The notes under the pieces: model-generated
What the model saw: only the letters and a program-made list of their open reading frames with translations
Told to the model about the DNA's origin: nothing
Databases searched by the model: none
Source of the DNA: Chlorokybus atmophyticus
Taxonomy: Eukaryota; Streptophyta; Chlorokybophyceae; Chlorokybales; Chlorokybaceae
Assembly (NCBI GenBank): GCA_009103225.1
Contig: RHPI01002368.1
Location: 684,760 to 748,759, forward strand
Direction of reading: 5' to 3'
Length of the DNA stretch: 64,000 bases
Shown here: piece after piece, positions 43,401-54,491 of the stretch
Position numbering within the stretch: position 1 is the stretch's first letter
Layout of the letters: every line of letters starts with the position of its first letter
Translations under genes and position numbers: made by a program

Positions 43401-45031
43401 GTCGGACACGGCGGACTGCATCGCCAGACGGATGGACGCGAAGGAAGCCAACTCGGACTCGGCTGCCCTCCTCATCTGTAGAAAAGCGTGGCAGTGTGTG
43501 TGTGTGCGCGCGTGCGTGTGTTCGCCTGTGCATGTGTCTGTGCTATGATAGATGATGATGCCGGTGGTGGCCTTGGAGAACACACGAGTCAATGAGCAAA
43601 GTAATGGATAACGAACTTACAACAGGAAGCAGGATGGAAAACAGCAGTGCATGGATGATCGAGTCAACAGGCAATCCATGTGAATGAGTGAATGGATGCA
43701 CAAGTGAACAAAGCAAACGAATGGACGAGTCAATGGATGAATGAGTGACACAAGGAGCGAATGAGCGACTACAAGAGCGAATGAATGAATGTAAGGAGTA
43801 AGTGAGCGATGCCACAAATGAGTGAAACAGTGCACGAGTAGTGGAACGAGAGACTGAAATGACTCATTGACATACTCAATCAGTGAATGAGCAAACGAGC
43901 CAACAGCAATCGACTGCACATATGTCACTTGCCTGGCGTTCGGACTCAAGGCGGCCGTTGGCTTCGCGCAACTCTGCAAGATAAGAAGGATTCCTCAGTC
44001 ACTTTGGAATCTAAAGTCCACCCATGTGCTTGTGTGTGCGCGTGCGAGTGTGTATGCGTGTGCGGCCCATCATCTTTACCTGCTTGGAGGGCTGCGTGTG
44101 CGGCGAGTAGTTGGTGCGTAGTGACGATACGGCGTTTGAGAAGGCGCAAGTTGCCGCGCAGCCGACGACGCACAGCCACACCCTGCCACATACAAGGTCT
44201 ATAGACACGTATGTGTGTATGCGCGTGCACCTGTGTACATTCCCTCACGCGCGTGGCAGTGTGCGTGTGTATGCACACTTGTGACGCATACACAGCCAAG
44301 GACACACACAGCCACATGCACGAAACAGTCGCATACGCATGCCTGCTCTGGCTACTATCGCTGTTCTGCATGAGACACTCGCAGCGGCTGTAGCACGGAC
44401 ACATGTGCTGAACTGCAAGCTGCAGCCTTGCTGCCTGTAGTTATGCAGCTTACTGCGGTTGGCCTCTCACGCTGCAGTTTTGTGTTTGCTTGGACGCTAC
44501 CATTTGGTGTTACTTTTGCACGAGAAACTGCTGGTTGCCTACCACTGCGTGTGATTTCCAGAAAAGAAAGAAACTACCACCTTGCTGGAGAGCCGTGCAT
44601 TGCATGTTTTACTTTACTCTTCGCAACCATCAATATTTGTCCCACATTCCCAAGCATGAACACCGCCAAGCCTCATGTGTTTGACAGTGTACTGTACTGC
44701 ATGCCATTGCTATGACGTAACCTCAGTCACGGTCTCGTTTACACACAGACGCAGACACGCGCACACGCACCTGCTCACAGCGGTGGCAGAGAGGATGCGA
44801 GTGCTCTCCCTCTCCCTCTCCCTCTCCTGAGCCTCTTAAGCTTCCTCGTCCTCCTCGCCCTCCTCCTTCCCCGCCTCCCTCCCCCTCCTCCTCCTCCTCC
44901 TCCTCCTCCTGGTCGTTACTGCCCCCCGCCCCACTACCACCCTCCTCCTGGCCGTCCTCCTCCTCCTCCTCCACCCCCGCCGCCTCCGCCATGCCCCTCC
45001 TCCTCCTCTTCCTCTCCGCGGACGCCTCCAT
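40461..45031 (-). CDS. AT-hook coiled-coil nuclear protein of unknown function, 9 exons, about 862 residues
   Basis: Exons (minus): 45,031-44,771; 44,182-44,080; 43,973-43,933; 43,475-43,221; 43,033-42,079; 41,920-41,500; 41,380-41,125; 41,008-40,775; 40,523-40,461; total 2,589 nt, phases consistent. Intron 3 is GC-AG (CAG|GCAAGT). The N-terminus has a basic nuclear signal (ERKRRRRG) followed by a Glu/Gly-rich acidic tract. A coiled coil covers about residues 90-370, with a repeated heptad block (DIAALREAVSTHGDNI, DIDTLRESISRQAGDI, DIGGLREVVSKQGADI). A Gln-rich linker leads to a classical AT-hook KRGRPPK (about 403) and two relatives, KKPGPKPGSRKKK (about 545) and QKPGPKPK (about 598), split by an Asn-His repeat. 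A helical C-terminal domain ends in EQDEEEEELVID. DNA binding is inferred from the AT-hooks. An alternative start is Met at 44,992. Confidence 0.82.
41768..41818 (-). repeat. Hexamer repeat coding for Asn-His
   Basis: About eight tandem GTGGTT units (minus strand AACCAC) within exon 6 of the AT-hook gene, read as alternating Asn-His between two AT-hook-like motifs. Confidence 0.95.
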
Positions 45032-45728
45032 CTGGAGGTGGCCCGCCTTGTCCTTGATGTGGGCGGCGGCAACGGCGAGGGCGGCGACGGCGGGGGTGTC
45101 GTCCGGGAGGTGGTGGAGGTGTAGTGGGAGGTGGATGACGGCGTCGGCGGGGTGGAAGAGGCTGGGGACGGGTAGGAGAGAGCTGTGGCTGCCGCACACG
45201 CTGCCAACAGGACAAACATTCAGGTGTGCGAGAATGTGTGTGGGAAATGCACACACATTAGCAAATAAATAAAGACAGAAACAAAAGCACGCGCGGGCAC
45301 AGAGAGCAAAGTTTGGACGACCTATACTTTGGTCCAGCAGCGCACATGTTTCTCAACCAACCAGCTAATCAACAAACAAAGAATGAAACAAAGACAAAAC
45401 CAAAACCAAAGAAATAAGCTTCACTGTGATCGGCAAGGGGGAGCCACTGCTGTCTGCCTTGTGTATGTGTCGGTGAAAGACTCTAGGCACAGGCATCCCA
45501 TTGCTGGTGGTGCTCAAAGTGCCATGCTCAGATAACAACACGTACAGCAGTAGCTAACTGCTGTACGTGTTGTTATCTGACTGTAATCAAGCTTGTTCGT
45601 ACTGCACAAGTCTCCCCATCGCGCACTTTCTTACACGTCACTCGTCACCACATCAACTGCTTCAATGCTTGATCACACATTTCAGGTGGCGCCGTCGCAA
45701 GAGCGAACCAAGCCGGGAGCAACAACCC

Positions 45729-45765
<37 letters not shown>

Positions 45766-47697
45766 GCGTTGACGGTGATGGTGATGAGTGGTGGGGTGTG
45801 ATCGGTCGACGCGTGTTTGCGCTGAGGCAGGAGTGCCACGACGTCGCGTGGAGGCTGGTCGGCACGACATCAACGAGTGGTGGTGAGGATGGTGATGGAG
45901 CGGAGAAGGCGCTCGCGGAGTACTTCAACCTGCACATCAGCTTAAACTCCCTGTGAGCACATACAAGCTGTTGTTGCAGACATATGGGTGGAACACATGC
46001 ACGCGCACATGTGTGCTCGCATGCGTGTATGTACGCACGGACACGCACTCATATGCGTGTGCATACTTCTACTCCCACGCACGCGCTCGTGCATGCTTGC
46101 ACAGGCGACGCTTGATACTACGCACAACCGCACACAAGCATGGAGTCAAATTTCGCGACGTGTTCCTTGTTATAAACTTTGTACCGCAACAATGCAACAA
46201 AACAAGTAACTCTCTTTACACAGGTGGGAGCGGTTCTGCTCTGCGGACCCTTACTTTGCCGCATTATCTCCCCACGTCGCCGGCGCACGCATGCTCAAAC
46301 AGGTTTCATTCGTTGGGCACACATTGAAGTCACACGTTGGTTTATATACGTCACGTGTTGGATTGTACGTTGTGACAATAAGTATATCTGTCTCAGGACC
46401 CCGTGGAGTGTCTGTACGCGTTCATCTGCAGCCAAAACAACCACATCGCGCGCATAACCGGTCTCGTTCGCGCCCTCGAGCGCCGCGGGGACTCGTTGCA
46501 CACGCACACACACGTTGGGGATGTCGACTATGATGAGAGTGAGGGCTTTCATGCCTTCCCCTCGGTGGAGACGCTCGCGAAAGTGCCCGAGTCTCAATGG
46601 CGCGAAGAGGGGTTCGGATACCGAGCAAAGTTCATACATCAGACCTCGATCGCGCTCAGTGAGAGTAAGTAGTGCTGGTTGTGGGTTGAAAGGTGTCACA
46701 TTGCAACTGTGCGTGCGTGCGTGTGTGCGTGTGCGTGTGCGTGTGGGCGTGTGTTACCCATATTCTCTTCTTTGAGTAGAAGCTAGTGGGGGGAGGAAGT
46801 GGCTGGAGTCTCTCGCGCACGAGTCTGTTAGCGCGGATGAAGCCATCGAGCAGCTGTGCACTCTTCCCGGCATTGGCCCAAAGGCAAGACATGTGCTGAC
46901 ACACAACAGCTATACCCGTAGTCACACGCACGCAAACCCACACGCGCGCGCATGCTTGCACACCTGACTTGCTCTCACAGGTGGGTGCCTGTGTGGCGCT
47001 GTTTGCTTTGAACAAGCACAGCGTGGTTCCCGTGGACGTCCACGTGCGCGAGCTGTGCGTGCGGGCGTACCGACCCGACCTCGCGCGGTCCCCGCTCAAC
47101 AACAAAATGCACGCAGAGATAGCCGCCACGTTCCGCGAACTCTTCGGGCCGTATGCGGGGTGGGCACACAATGCACTCTTCATCGCTGAACTCCCACGCA
47201 TCAGGTATGTGTGTGTGTGAGTGTGTGTGTGTGCGCGCGTGTGTGCGTGCGTGCGCACGGTGGTTAGGTGTGCACACATACACATATTCACCTTGTTATG
47301 TTGCTTATTGGGTGGACTGGGCACTCTCGTTTTCTCTTGCTTTGGCATTCTGAGGTTGTGTGTTCATTTAACGCGCAGGGATCAGTTGCCGGATGAGCTA
47401 CGAGCGCGGATGCTCTTGCCCAAAGCAAAGAAGAAGGGGAAGCAAAAGCCAAAAGAGGCAACCACCACAACCACCCAACAACAACACGAAGAAGAAGAAG
47501 AAGAAGAACTACCGTCAATATCAACACCATCGACCACTCCTATTTGTGAAGCCAAAGTGGTGAAGGTGCGCACGACGAGGAGCAAGCGCGTGCGCGCGGA
47601 GGTCAAGCGGGAGGATGATGGGGAGCATGTTGTTGTTGTGCAAAAGAAGCGTACAGTTCGAAGACGGCTTATTGTTGTACAGACGACTGATGGTTGA
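44991..47697 (+). CDS. OGG1: 8-oxoguanine DNA glycosylase/lyase, 7 exons, up to 497 residues
   Basis: Removes 8-oxoguanine and nicks the strand (base excision repair). Exons: 44,991-45,223; 45,686-45,952; 46,224-46,302; 46,397-46,664; 46,780-46,883; 46,981-47,204; 47,379-47,697; total 1,494 nt. OGG N-domain landmark LPTGQTFRW spans the exon 1/2 junction. DPVECLYAFICSQNNHIARI is the conserved start of the glycosylase core. The helix-hairpin-helix LPGIGPKVGAC holds the catalytic Lys (residue 317, last codon before a GC-AG intron), and VPVDVHV holds the catalytic Asp (336). An Asn12 run interrupts the N-domain (45,725-45,765). The C-terminus is a basic, Lys/Arg-rich extension (KAKKKGKQKPK, KKRTVRRR), probably nuclear. 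In-frame ATGs at 45,057 and 45,132 are alternative starts; the first 20-40 residues are low-complexity. Confidence 0.95.
45529..45579. repeat. Perfect 23-bp hairpin in OGG1 intron 1
   Basis: 45,529-45,551 and 45,557-45,579 are exact reverse complements with the 5-nt spacer AGCTA. The hairpin lies in the 462-nt first intron of OGG1, 106 bases before exon 2. It shares no sequence with the 33-bp hairpin at 25,290 but has the same perfect-stem, tiny-loop form. Confidence 0.98.
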
Positions 47698-48815
47698 TGG
47701 AGGATGATGCAGTGAGTGCATTTTATGATGCTCAAATTGGGTTGTGTTACACAAGTCATTGTTGCAGCACTGACTTGTGTGACACAACATATGGCATGTG
47801 TGACACAACCCATAGCTTGTGTGACACAACCCATGTTTTATGGGCTGCTGTTGTGCGTCCTGGTTTGATTATTAATATGAATACCAATGTACCTGCTTGA
47901 CAAACGTCGATACCCTTATCAACTTGAGCGTCTACATTTATTGCAAAACTAGTGCGAGTCCTTTCAGCATATGTATCGACAAACTTGAGTGAAGCTACGT
48001 ATGATGCGCAACGCGTAATACAGTCCAATTTGCACAGAGAGCTCAGCGTAAAAGCATAACTTCGCAAATCCTTAAATAAGATTGACAATTTCACAAACAA
48101 AAAAGTTCTTGGTTAACCTCCTAGCACGTTGACAGACAAAACTATTGTATAAGCTTGCCTTTTCTAATCGGAGCATGTGTACATAATATAAATACCAAAT
48201 GGCTGGTGCTATTTGCAATAAGGCTTGATACGTTCAACCGCGTTCCTTATGGGAACGTACAGTAGTGCTACAGAATGTTTGTAAAAAATCAAATGCTGAC
48301 GAAGTTGGTATGCTATAAAACAAATGAATGGGGAAGAAGTTGGTATGCTGTACAACAAATGCCTTGTCCGTCTATCACTTGAAGGCTTAAGGTGATAGCC
48401 ATTTGGAATTATCACATGATCATGTCATGTCATCCATGATATGACCGATGTATCAGGCACAAGTCGCGACTCATGTGACTCACGAGTAACCATCACATGC
48501 TTAGCATACTAAAGAAGTAGATAACACATGAGCACGTACATCTGTTGCAGTGATAATTACCGTAGTGCTTCAGAAAAAGAGTTTGCCAGATTATATGATT
48601 CATACTCGTAGACCCCGCCACAGGCACAATAACCCTGTCGATGAAACGATGCAAGGCACATGTAACGGAGTAAGACTGCGATTATCAACAGTGATCCGTA
48701 CTGATCCATAGCTAATCCCGAACTGATCCAGTTAGGTCTAGGATCACCGACTACCACCAGGCGGCGGCGGTGTTCTCGGCGTAGGCGTCATCCTCGAACT
48801 CCTCCTCCTTCAGCC
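47698..48815. other. Intergenic region between OGG1 and eIF3k
   Basis: Contains a 21-bp tandem repeat (47,774-47,835, listed separately) soon after the OGG1 stop, then AT-richer DNA with no coding signal. The last 60 bases before the eIF3k ATG are GC-rich (GGCGGCGGCGG) with a CTCCTCCTCC run, probably 5' leader. Confidence 0.5.
47774..47835. repeat. Three tandem copies of a 21-bp unit with a TTGTGTGACACAA palindrome
   Basis: Units begin at 47,774, 47,795 and 47,816. Each contains (T/A)TGTGTGACACAAC, whose halves TTGTG and CACAA pair around TGA, followed by (C/A)CATAG or ATATGG. A weaker copy (TTGTGTTACACAA) lies at about 47,742. It sits 77 bases after the OGG1 stop codon. Confidence 0.9.
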
Positions 48816-50588
48816 ATGGCGCCGGCGCCTGAGCAGCCCCAGTTCAACAGGGAGTGGCTTGAGATCCACCGCTACGACCCCGAGATCCTCCCCCAGCTGG
48901 AGCACCTCCTCCACCTGCAGGTGTCCACGGGGACGCACTACCCGGACGCCAACATATGCCTGCTACGCTTCTACCAGGTGAGTAGTGTATTTGTATGTGT
49001 ATGCGTATATGTATGCGTGGTATTCTTCACACTGTTTCTTGTTTGTTGGTAGTTCTTTCCTGAGAGGATGAATGCGCAAGCGGTGACACACATCCTCATA
49101 AAGGTGAGTGTGTGATGGGTGCAATTGTGTGTACAAGTACACGTGTAGTCCTCTCTTACATGGTATTGGCTCTGATGGAATTGTTGCACATACATGCACA
49201 ACTGCAAACTCGCAGGCGCTTATGGCGTTTCCGTCGTCGAGCTTTTTGCTCTCGCAGTGCATCATACCCGAACGCATGGTAAGAGAGACACAGCATATGT
49301 GTGGAGAGAGTATTCGAGACGTCATGACACACGAGTCGTTGACATGTGTGATTTGTTTTGTTTAGCAAATGGAGGAGCCATTCACGACACTCATAATGCT
49401 GCGCAACTATCTGGAGGTACATGCCGAACATGGATCCATTGGTTTGATTCACTGCAGACATACTGTTGCAAGAACCCACACCCACATACCCGTGCCCGTA
49501 CACATATGAAGAAATCAGTTACATGACAATCATATACGCACGTCGAAATGCCCTCGTGTCCGTACATGTGCACATACGCATAGACACCTACGCCCAGACA
49601 CTCCTACTTCCACACACATAAACACGAATGTGTGCATATGGTTACGTACACATGGTAATATACACATGTACGCTTCTGTAGTCATACACTCACACACAAA
49701 GCACATAGACATGCATGCATGTAAGGTTTCTCACTACTGCTGTGACACGGACATGTATCTGCAGGCAGGGCGCTTCCGAGAGTTTTGGGCTACGGCCAAT
49801 GATAACCGACATATCATCGATCAGGTGTGTGCACATACACATACATGTACTGCCGTGTGAATTTGTGTGCGGACACGCCCGCATGCACACGCACACGCAT
49901 GCACGCACGCAAACTGTCTACTAGCTGCATGACTGTGCTTAGCGCTCGCAAATTAAATACATACACACATACACACATCCACCACTTCGCAGGTTCCCGG
50001 CTTCGACGCCGCGATCCAACGCTACGCCGTCTTCCTCCTCGAACAAACATACCAAAGGTTGCCTCGCTCGGCCCTGATAGACGTAAGAACCACACGTCAT
50101 ACCCACATCTTTCTCGAGCTCAAGTCACAAGCAACATGTCTCACGTGTGCCAACAAACCACTTTTACCCCAGGCTGTGAACATGGACCAGAACGGCTTGA
50201 ATAAACTCATCACGGAGAAGCGCAGCGCGGGGCTGTGGACGGTATCGGACGGGGGCCAGGCAAGTGGACTCCGTGTGGAGTTGTGTCACATCGTGTGCAT
50301 AGTGTGTGTTGTGCTGACATGTGTGAGATATGCATATATCATGAAACCGTTTTGAGTGAATCCATCTTCGCGCGACGGTGTTGTGCGTGCCTGCGCGTCC
50401 ATGTCCAGTTGCTCTCCTGCGAGTTCACATGTGGACTTTGCTTCATGTTGACTTTTGGTTGCGTGTGTGTGTGTCAGGTTATCGGTCTGCCGCGTACCCA
50501 AGCCAACGCGCCTGCTCCACGCGCAGCTACGGAGAAGGGCTTCGCGCTCGAGCACGCCGCGCGATACCTCTCGACCGTCACGGCTTAG
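48816..50588 (+). CDS. EIF3K: Translation initiation factor eIF3 subunit k, 8 exons, 224 residues
   Basis: A small accessory subunit of the eIF3 complex on the 40S ribosome. Exons: 48,816-48,977; 49,053-49,103; 49,216-49,278; 49,366-49,416; 49,765-49,824; 49,993-50,082; 50,173-50,259; 50,478-50,588; total 675 nt, every junction in phase 0. Length matches the family (about 218 in animals). The N-terminal half is the HEAT-like part (EIHRYDPEILPQLEHLL, YDPDANICLLRFYQFFPE-like with PDANICLLRFYQ). The FREFWATANDNRHII and VPGFDAAIQRYAVFLLEQTYQ stretches are family hallmarks. The C-terminal winged helix contains LNKLITEKRSAGLWTV. Intron 7 is GC-AG (CAG|GCAAGT). All exons end on whole codons, which is unusual among these genes. 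Confidence 0.93.
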
Positions 50589-51244
50589 TGGGGGGGTCTT
50601 GCGCGTGTAGTGTGTGAGACAGCAGCAGTGTGGTCGGGATTGCCAGTTATACACATAACCGCTTGCATGCGCGTGTGCAGCAGGGCAATGCCACGTGTAC
50701 GTGCGCGCACACGCCACATGGAATACACATTCGAGCATGCCCTTGCACCTGTATTTGTACACATTGCGCGCACACAGAGCACATCCACAGACACGCAAAC
50801 ATGTGTCGCGCGCCTTCACAGGCATAGCAACATGTGCACGCGCACCTGCTTGCACTCACAAGTGACAGCGCGCAGTTTGTGTTCTAGTGCACATATGGGC
50901 GTGTGCATTAGTATGTGCGTTCACAACCTGTTGCCCACCCCTACATCAGCATACTCCGGCAACATGACAGACTGCAGCCTCCTGCGCAGCACCACACACA
51001 TACTGTGCACAGTGCAAGCCCGCGCTCTTGTTGCACAGCAGTGTGTTACTTACGGTACCCATGCACTCGTCCACACACGTACAACAACTCGTGCTGATGT
51101 CGACTGTTTTGCACTGCTCACGCAACCGCACATGCACCCAAAGGGCAGCAGTACACAACTCTCGATCTTTCCTCTCACGTGTCACAACAATGGCACATTG
51201 GCACACAAACACACACACACACACAACACACTAGCGTACACGTG
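50589..51244. other. Convergent intergenic spacer, CA/TG-rich
   Basis: 656 bases between the eIF3k stop and the Nup54 stop on the other strand. Made largely of ACACGC/GTGTGC-like alternating sequence similar to that in the introns, including (CA)n near 51,205-51,225. A long plus-strand frame here overlaps Nup54 exons antisense and is not coding. Confidence 0.55.
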
Positions 51245-53764
51245 TCAGCTGACATACATTCTTGAGCCCGCAGAAGCATCACCGCCGCCCACGCTAGCAT
51301 TAGCCTTCTTCACACGCTGCTCCAAAATCTCAGAATCACGCGCATCCCGCCTGCACGTGTATGTGTATGTGTATGTGAGACAGTGGCAATGCATAGTGTA
51401 TGCACGCTGTGCAAGCAGCACAATTCTACGAGGTGGTGATGATCTTGGTCTGTGTGTGTGTGTGTGTGAGACACGCGTGCGTTCGTCACCTCAGCACGTC
51501 GAGGAGCTTCGCCAGCGCCTCCGTCTGGTGCTGAAGCAACTGGACACACACGACACACAAACACATTGAGTCTCAACCCAACATCACCAACAACACAAGC
51601 GCACATGCGGGTATGCTGCGTGCTGCGTACACACACGTACGCGCATGCATGAGCGGTAGTTGATAATGGGTATGCGCGCGTCTAGTGCACGTGCACGCAT
51701 GCATGTTGTGCATGCAAAGGCATCACAACATGTCAACACAACACTCACTCCCCAACCCACCTGCTGCATGCGTTGAAGGCTCTCTTCGTCCACGCGCGCG
51801 GGCACGAGCGTGTTGTTGTTGGCGACGGGACCGCACGACGACGCGAGGGAATCCAACTGGTCCAGCTTGCGGGGGAGCTCGGCGGTAGGAGGCTGGAGCT
51901 GTGAGAGATGGTGGGTGTGCTTGTGCATGTGCGTGTGCGTGTACGTGTGCGCGCGCGTTCGAGTGTGTACAATGGTGTGCGCACGGTGCGCGTGCTGCTA
52001 TGTCAGTGGGCGCATGCGTGCATGTACACACGCGCGTGACTGTGCGCGCGTGCGCATGTGTGTTTCTCTGATCGCGTGTGCGTATGTGCATGCAAGCGTG
52101 TCTGCAGTGTTGTTACACATGTGGCACCAACACCATCATAACACCCACCTCTCTACACAGGTCTTGCAGTTTGGCGGCGAGCGTGATCTCTTCCCGCGTG
52201 ATGGGCACGCCACGGAAGGCACGGCATTCGAGTAGCTCTATGCTGTGCATCACCTGCATGCACGCCACAATGAGCACAGGATTAACAACGCGCGCACACG
52301 CTGCCTTGCCTTTAAGAGGCGGTGTCTCAGCGTGGCGAAGCGCGCGGCGCAGTTGTCGATCCTCGCCCTCGTCTCCGTCTCAAACCGCCTCCGCACCGCC
52401 CTTACCTTTGAGAACAGTCACACACGTCCATTGCAGCTAACATGTGTTCAGTTTTCACAACAATAACCAAGACAAGCTGCAGAAGTACGCAAGCAACGGC
52501 ACACGAATGGCAAGCCAAGCATACACATGCACGACACGTGCGCGCGCATGCACGCGCGCGTACGCACACATGGACACCCACGCGTGTGCTCACCCGTGTA
52601 CAAGCACACAAAGCCCAACGCACGCCCGCACACCCAACCACACACACCTGCTCTTCCAGCTGCGCCAGTCTCTCCTCATTCGCTTGCACAGCCGCATCTT
52701 GCAACTGAACAACAACCCACAACCCAACGTCACTCCCCTCCCCGCCCATCCCCCCTCCCCCCACCCACCCACCTTTGCTCTCTCCGCCAGGTCCTTGAAC
52801 CCGTACGCCACGAACGGCCACAACCGCTCCCTGATCGCGGGCGTGGGCGCGACGGCGGCGATGTCGTCCAGGGCCGCGCGCCAGCGGGAGTCGTCGACGA
52901 GAGGAGGCTTGGAGCGGGGGGCGCTCGGGTCCAACACGTTGTAGAAGAGGTGCTGGGGGGAGAGGAGGGTTGGTGTAGGCGGTGGTGGTGAAGTGTTTGT
53001 GAACGTGTTGGTCGTGTACGTGGGTGCGCATGTATGTGTATGTGTATCTGTATCTGTATCTGTATCTGTGTCTGTGTCTGTATCTGTATCTGTAACTGTA
53101 TCTGTATCTGTATCTGTACTGTGCGTTTGAGAGTGTGTGTATGTGCAGGTGTAGGTGTATGCGTGTGGTTGTGTATGTGTATATGTATATGTGCATACGT
53201 GTATGTGCATGTGTACGTGTGTACACATATGTGTTTCTTTGCTTACTCGGAAGCGGTTGTGCGGGTTGGCCGGGTGGTCATAGTATGCGAGGGCGATGCT
53301 CTGCAGCACATTGTCAGGAGTCACTTGGCACATATGCACACGCGTGCACGTTGATTATCACACGCGCAACCACATGTCACTCCACCTGCACGTCCTTCTC
53401 GGGAAGGGGCGTCCCCGCAGTGTACGTGGCCGGCGCCATCTGCGTGCTGAAACCTAACAACCACAACACACATAGTTCAAAACACCCACATGCATACTTA
53501 ACACACGCGCACGCGCACGCCCATGCACACACCACCTTGCGCTGGCGTGTACGTCGGTGCTGGTGTTGCCGACCCGAAGTAATTCGGCGTTGATGTGGAT
53601 GTTCCAAAGAACGAGGGCATCGCTGCTGGTGTCTGTGTTTGTGTTTGTGCGGGTGTGGATGTGGATGTGGGTGTGGGTGTTGATGAGAAGATCGGGACGT
53701 TGAGAACGGAAGGGGATTGCGACGGTGTTGAGCCGAAGAGAGATGAACCAAATGGCGTTGCTGC

Positions 53765-53801
<37 letters not shown>

Positions 53802-54107
53802 AGAAGGAGAGAAACAGAGAGAGAGGTTGAGAGGGAAAGGATGTGGCTATGCATGCTAGGGCTAGCATATATAGTGTGACTACCGAGTATCGCTGCGCAA
53901 ATGCAAAACGCCTGAATGCCATAACAAGAGATGAATCAAATGAAACCCATGTGCATGGCGACAATATCCCGCCCCAACAATGATAATGAGAGGCATCTCA
54001 CCGCCTGCGGCGCCAGAGGCTGAGGATGGCGTCGCCCCAAACAGCGGCTTCTGCAAACCGCCGCCGCCGCCGCCCAGCGCCGGCGTCGACTGCGCAAAGC
54101 TGAACAT
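51245..54107 (-). CDS. NUP54: FG-nucleoporin Nup54 (Nup57 family), 11 exons, 395 residues
   Basis: A channel nucleoporin of the Nup62-Nup58-Nup54 complex. Exons (minus): 54,107-54,002; 53,763-53,536; 53,453-53,386; 53,300-53,247; 52,952-52,773; 52,704-52,648; 52,405-52,310; 52,253-52,149; 51,898-51,761; 51,539-51,490; 51,350-51,245; total 1,188 nt, phases consistent. The N-terminus is a Gly/Ser/Thr/Pro-rich FG region (LFGATPS, FGSSLFGSTPS, FFGTSTS, YFGSATP). The conserved core includes YYDHPANPHNRFR, HLFYNVLDP and WPFVAYGFKDLAERA. Coiled-coil segments follow (ANEERLAQLEEQ, VMHSIELLECRAFRG...EEITLAAKLQDL, ESLQRMQQ...LAKLLDVLR). Intron 7 is GC-AG (AAG|GCAAGG). Only four or so FG motifs are present, fewer than in animals. 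It is shorter than the human protein (507). Confidence 0.9.
53036..53130. repeat. TGTATC microsatellite in a Nup54 intron
   Basis: About fifteen TGTATC/TGTGTC/TGTAAC hexamers in the intron between exons 4 and 5 (52,953-53,246), continuing as TGTATG-rich DNA to about 53,225. Confidence 0.95.
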
Positions 54108-54491
54108 CCTGTCTGTGTGGGCGTTAGTGTGTCTGTGGATCTATATGCGCGTAAATAGCCATTAGCTGTTCGATAAAGCTACGCCTGTGCCTGCCGCCGC
54201 CGCCGCTGTCGCCGCCGCCGCCGCCTCCTAAGCCTACATGTCCGTGTCCAGCATTGGGGCGGCAAACAAGCACACAGCAAACTAAAGTGTGTCTCGTGAA
54301 CACGGTATCACTCAGGTTCACTGATCCAGAGAGTCTTCTATGTGATCGCGTTCAGTTCAGTCTTGTGCGCACAAACTCTTGTGCGCACGTTCGTGCTCCG
54401 TCTGGCTAAATTTAATCAGTCAGCGGCCAGGCCAGGTGGTGCACGCCCAGGCCAGGCGGGGGTGGGGGTGGGCCAGGCGGCGGCGGTGGGG
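54108..54491. promoter_or_regulatory. 384-bp divergent promoter region, Nup54 / EB1
   Basis: Start codons of Nup54 (minus) and EB1 (plus) are 384 bases apart, so this must hold both promoters. It contains a GCC-repeat block (54,190-54,235), a direct repeat of CTTGTGCGCAC (54,362-54,372 and 54,378-54,388) and a GC-rich CCAGGCCAGG cluster (54,424-54,475) next to the EB1 start, like the one before the FSP1-like gene. No TATA box. Confidence 0.55.

Noticed and set aside
44723-45256. Whole minus-strand Glu/Arg-rich frame as one long exon reaching 45,256
   Set aside because: The part beyond 45,031 is antisense to the conserved LPTGQTFRW exon of OGG1 and has no ATG; only the piece from 45,031 down splices in phase to the next AT-hook exon.
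50610-51569. Plus-strand frame of 319 codons
   Set aside because: Low-complexity Cys/His/Thr/Arg composition from CA-rich spacer, and it overlaps the last two Nup54 exons on the opposite strand.
53300-53390. Nup54 exon 4 starting at VTPDNVLQ
   Set aside because: That start would need a non-AG or out-of-phase junction; the AG at 53,302-53,301 gives a canonical phase-0 join beginning SIALAYYDHP.
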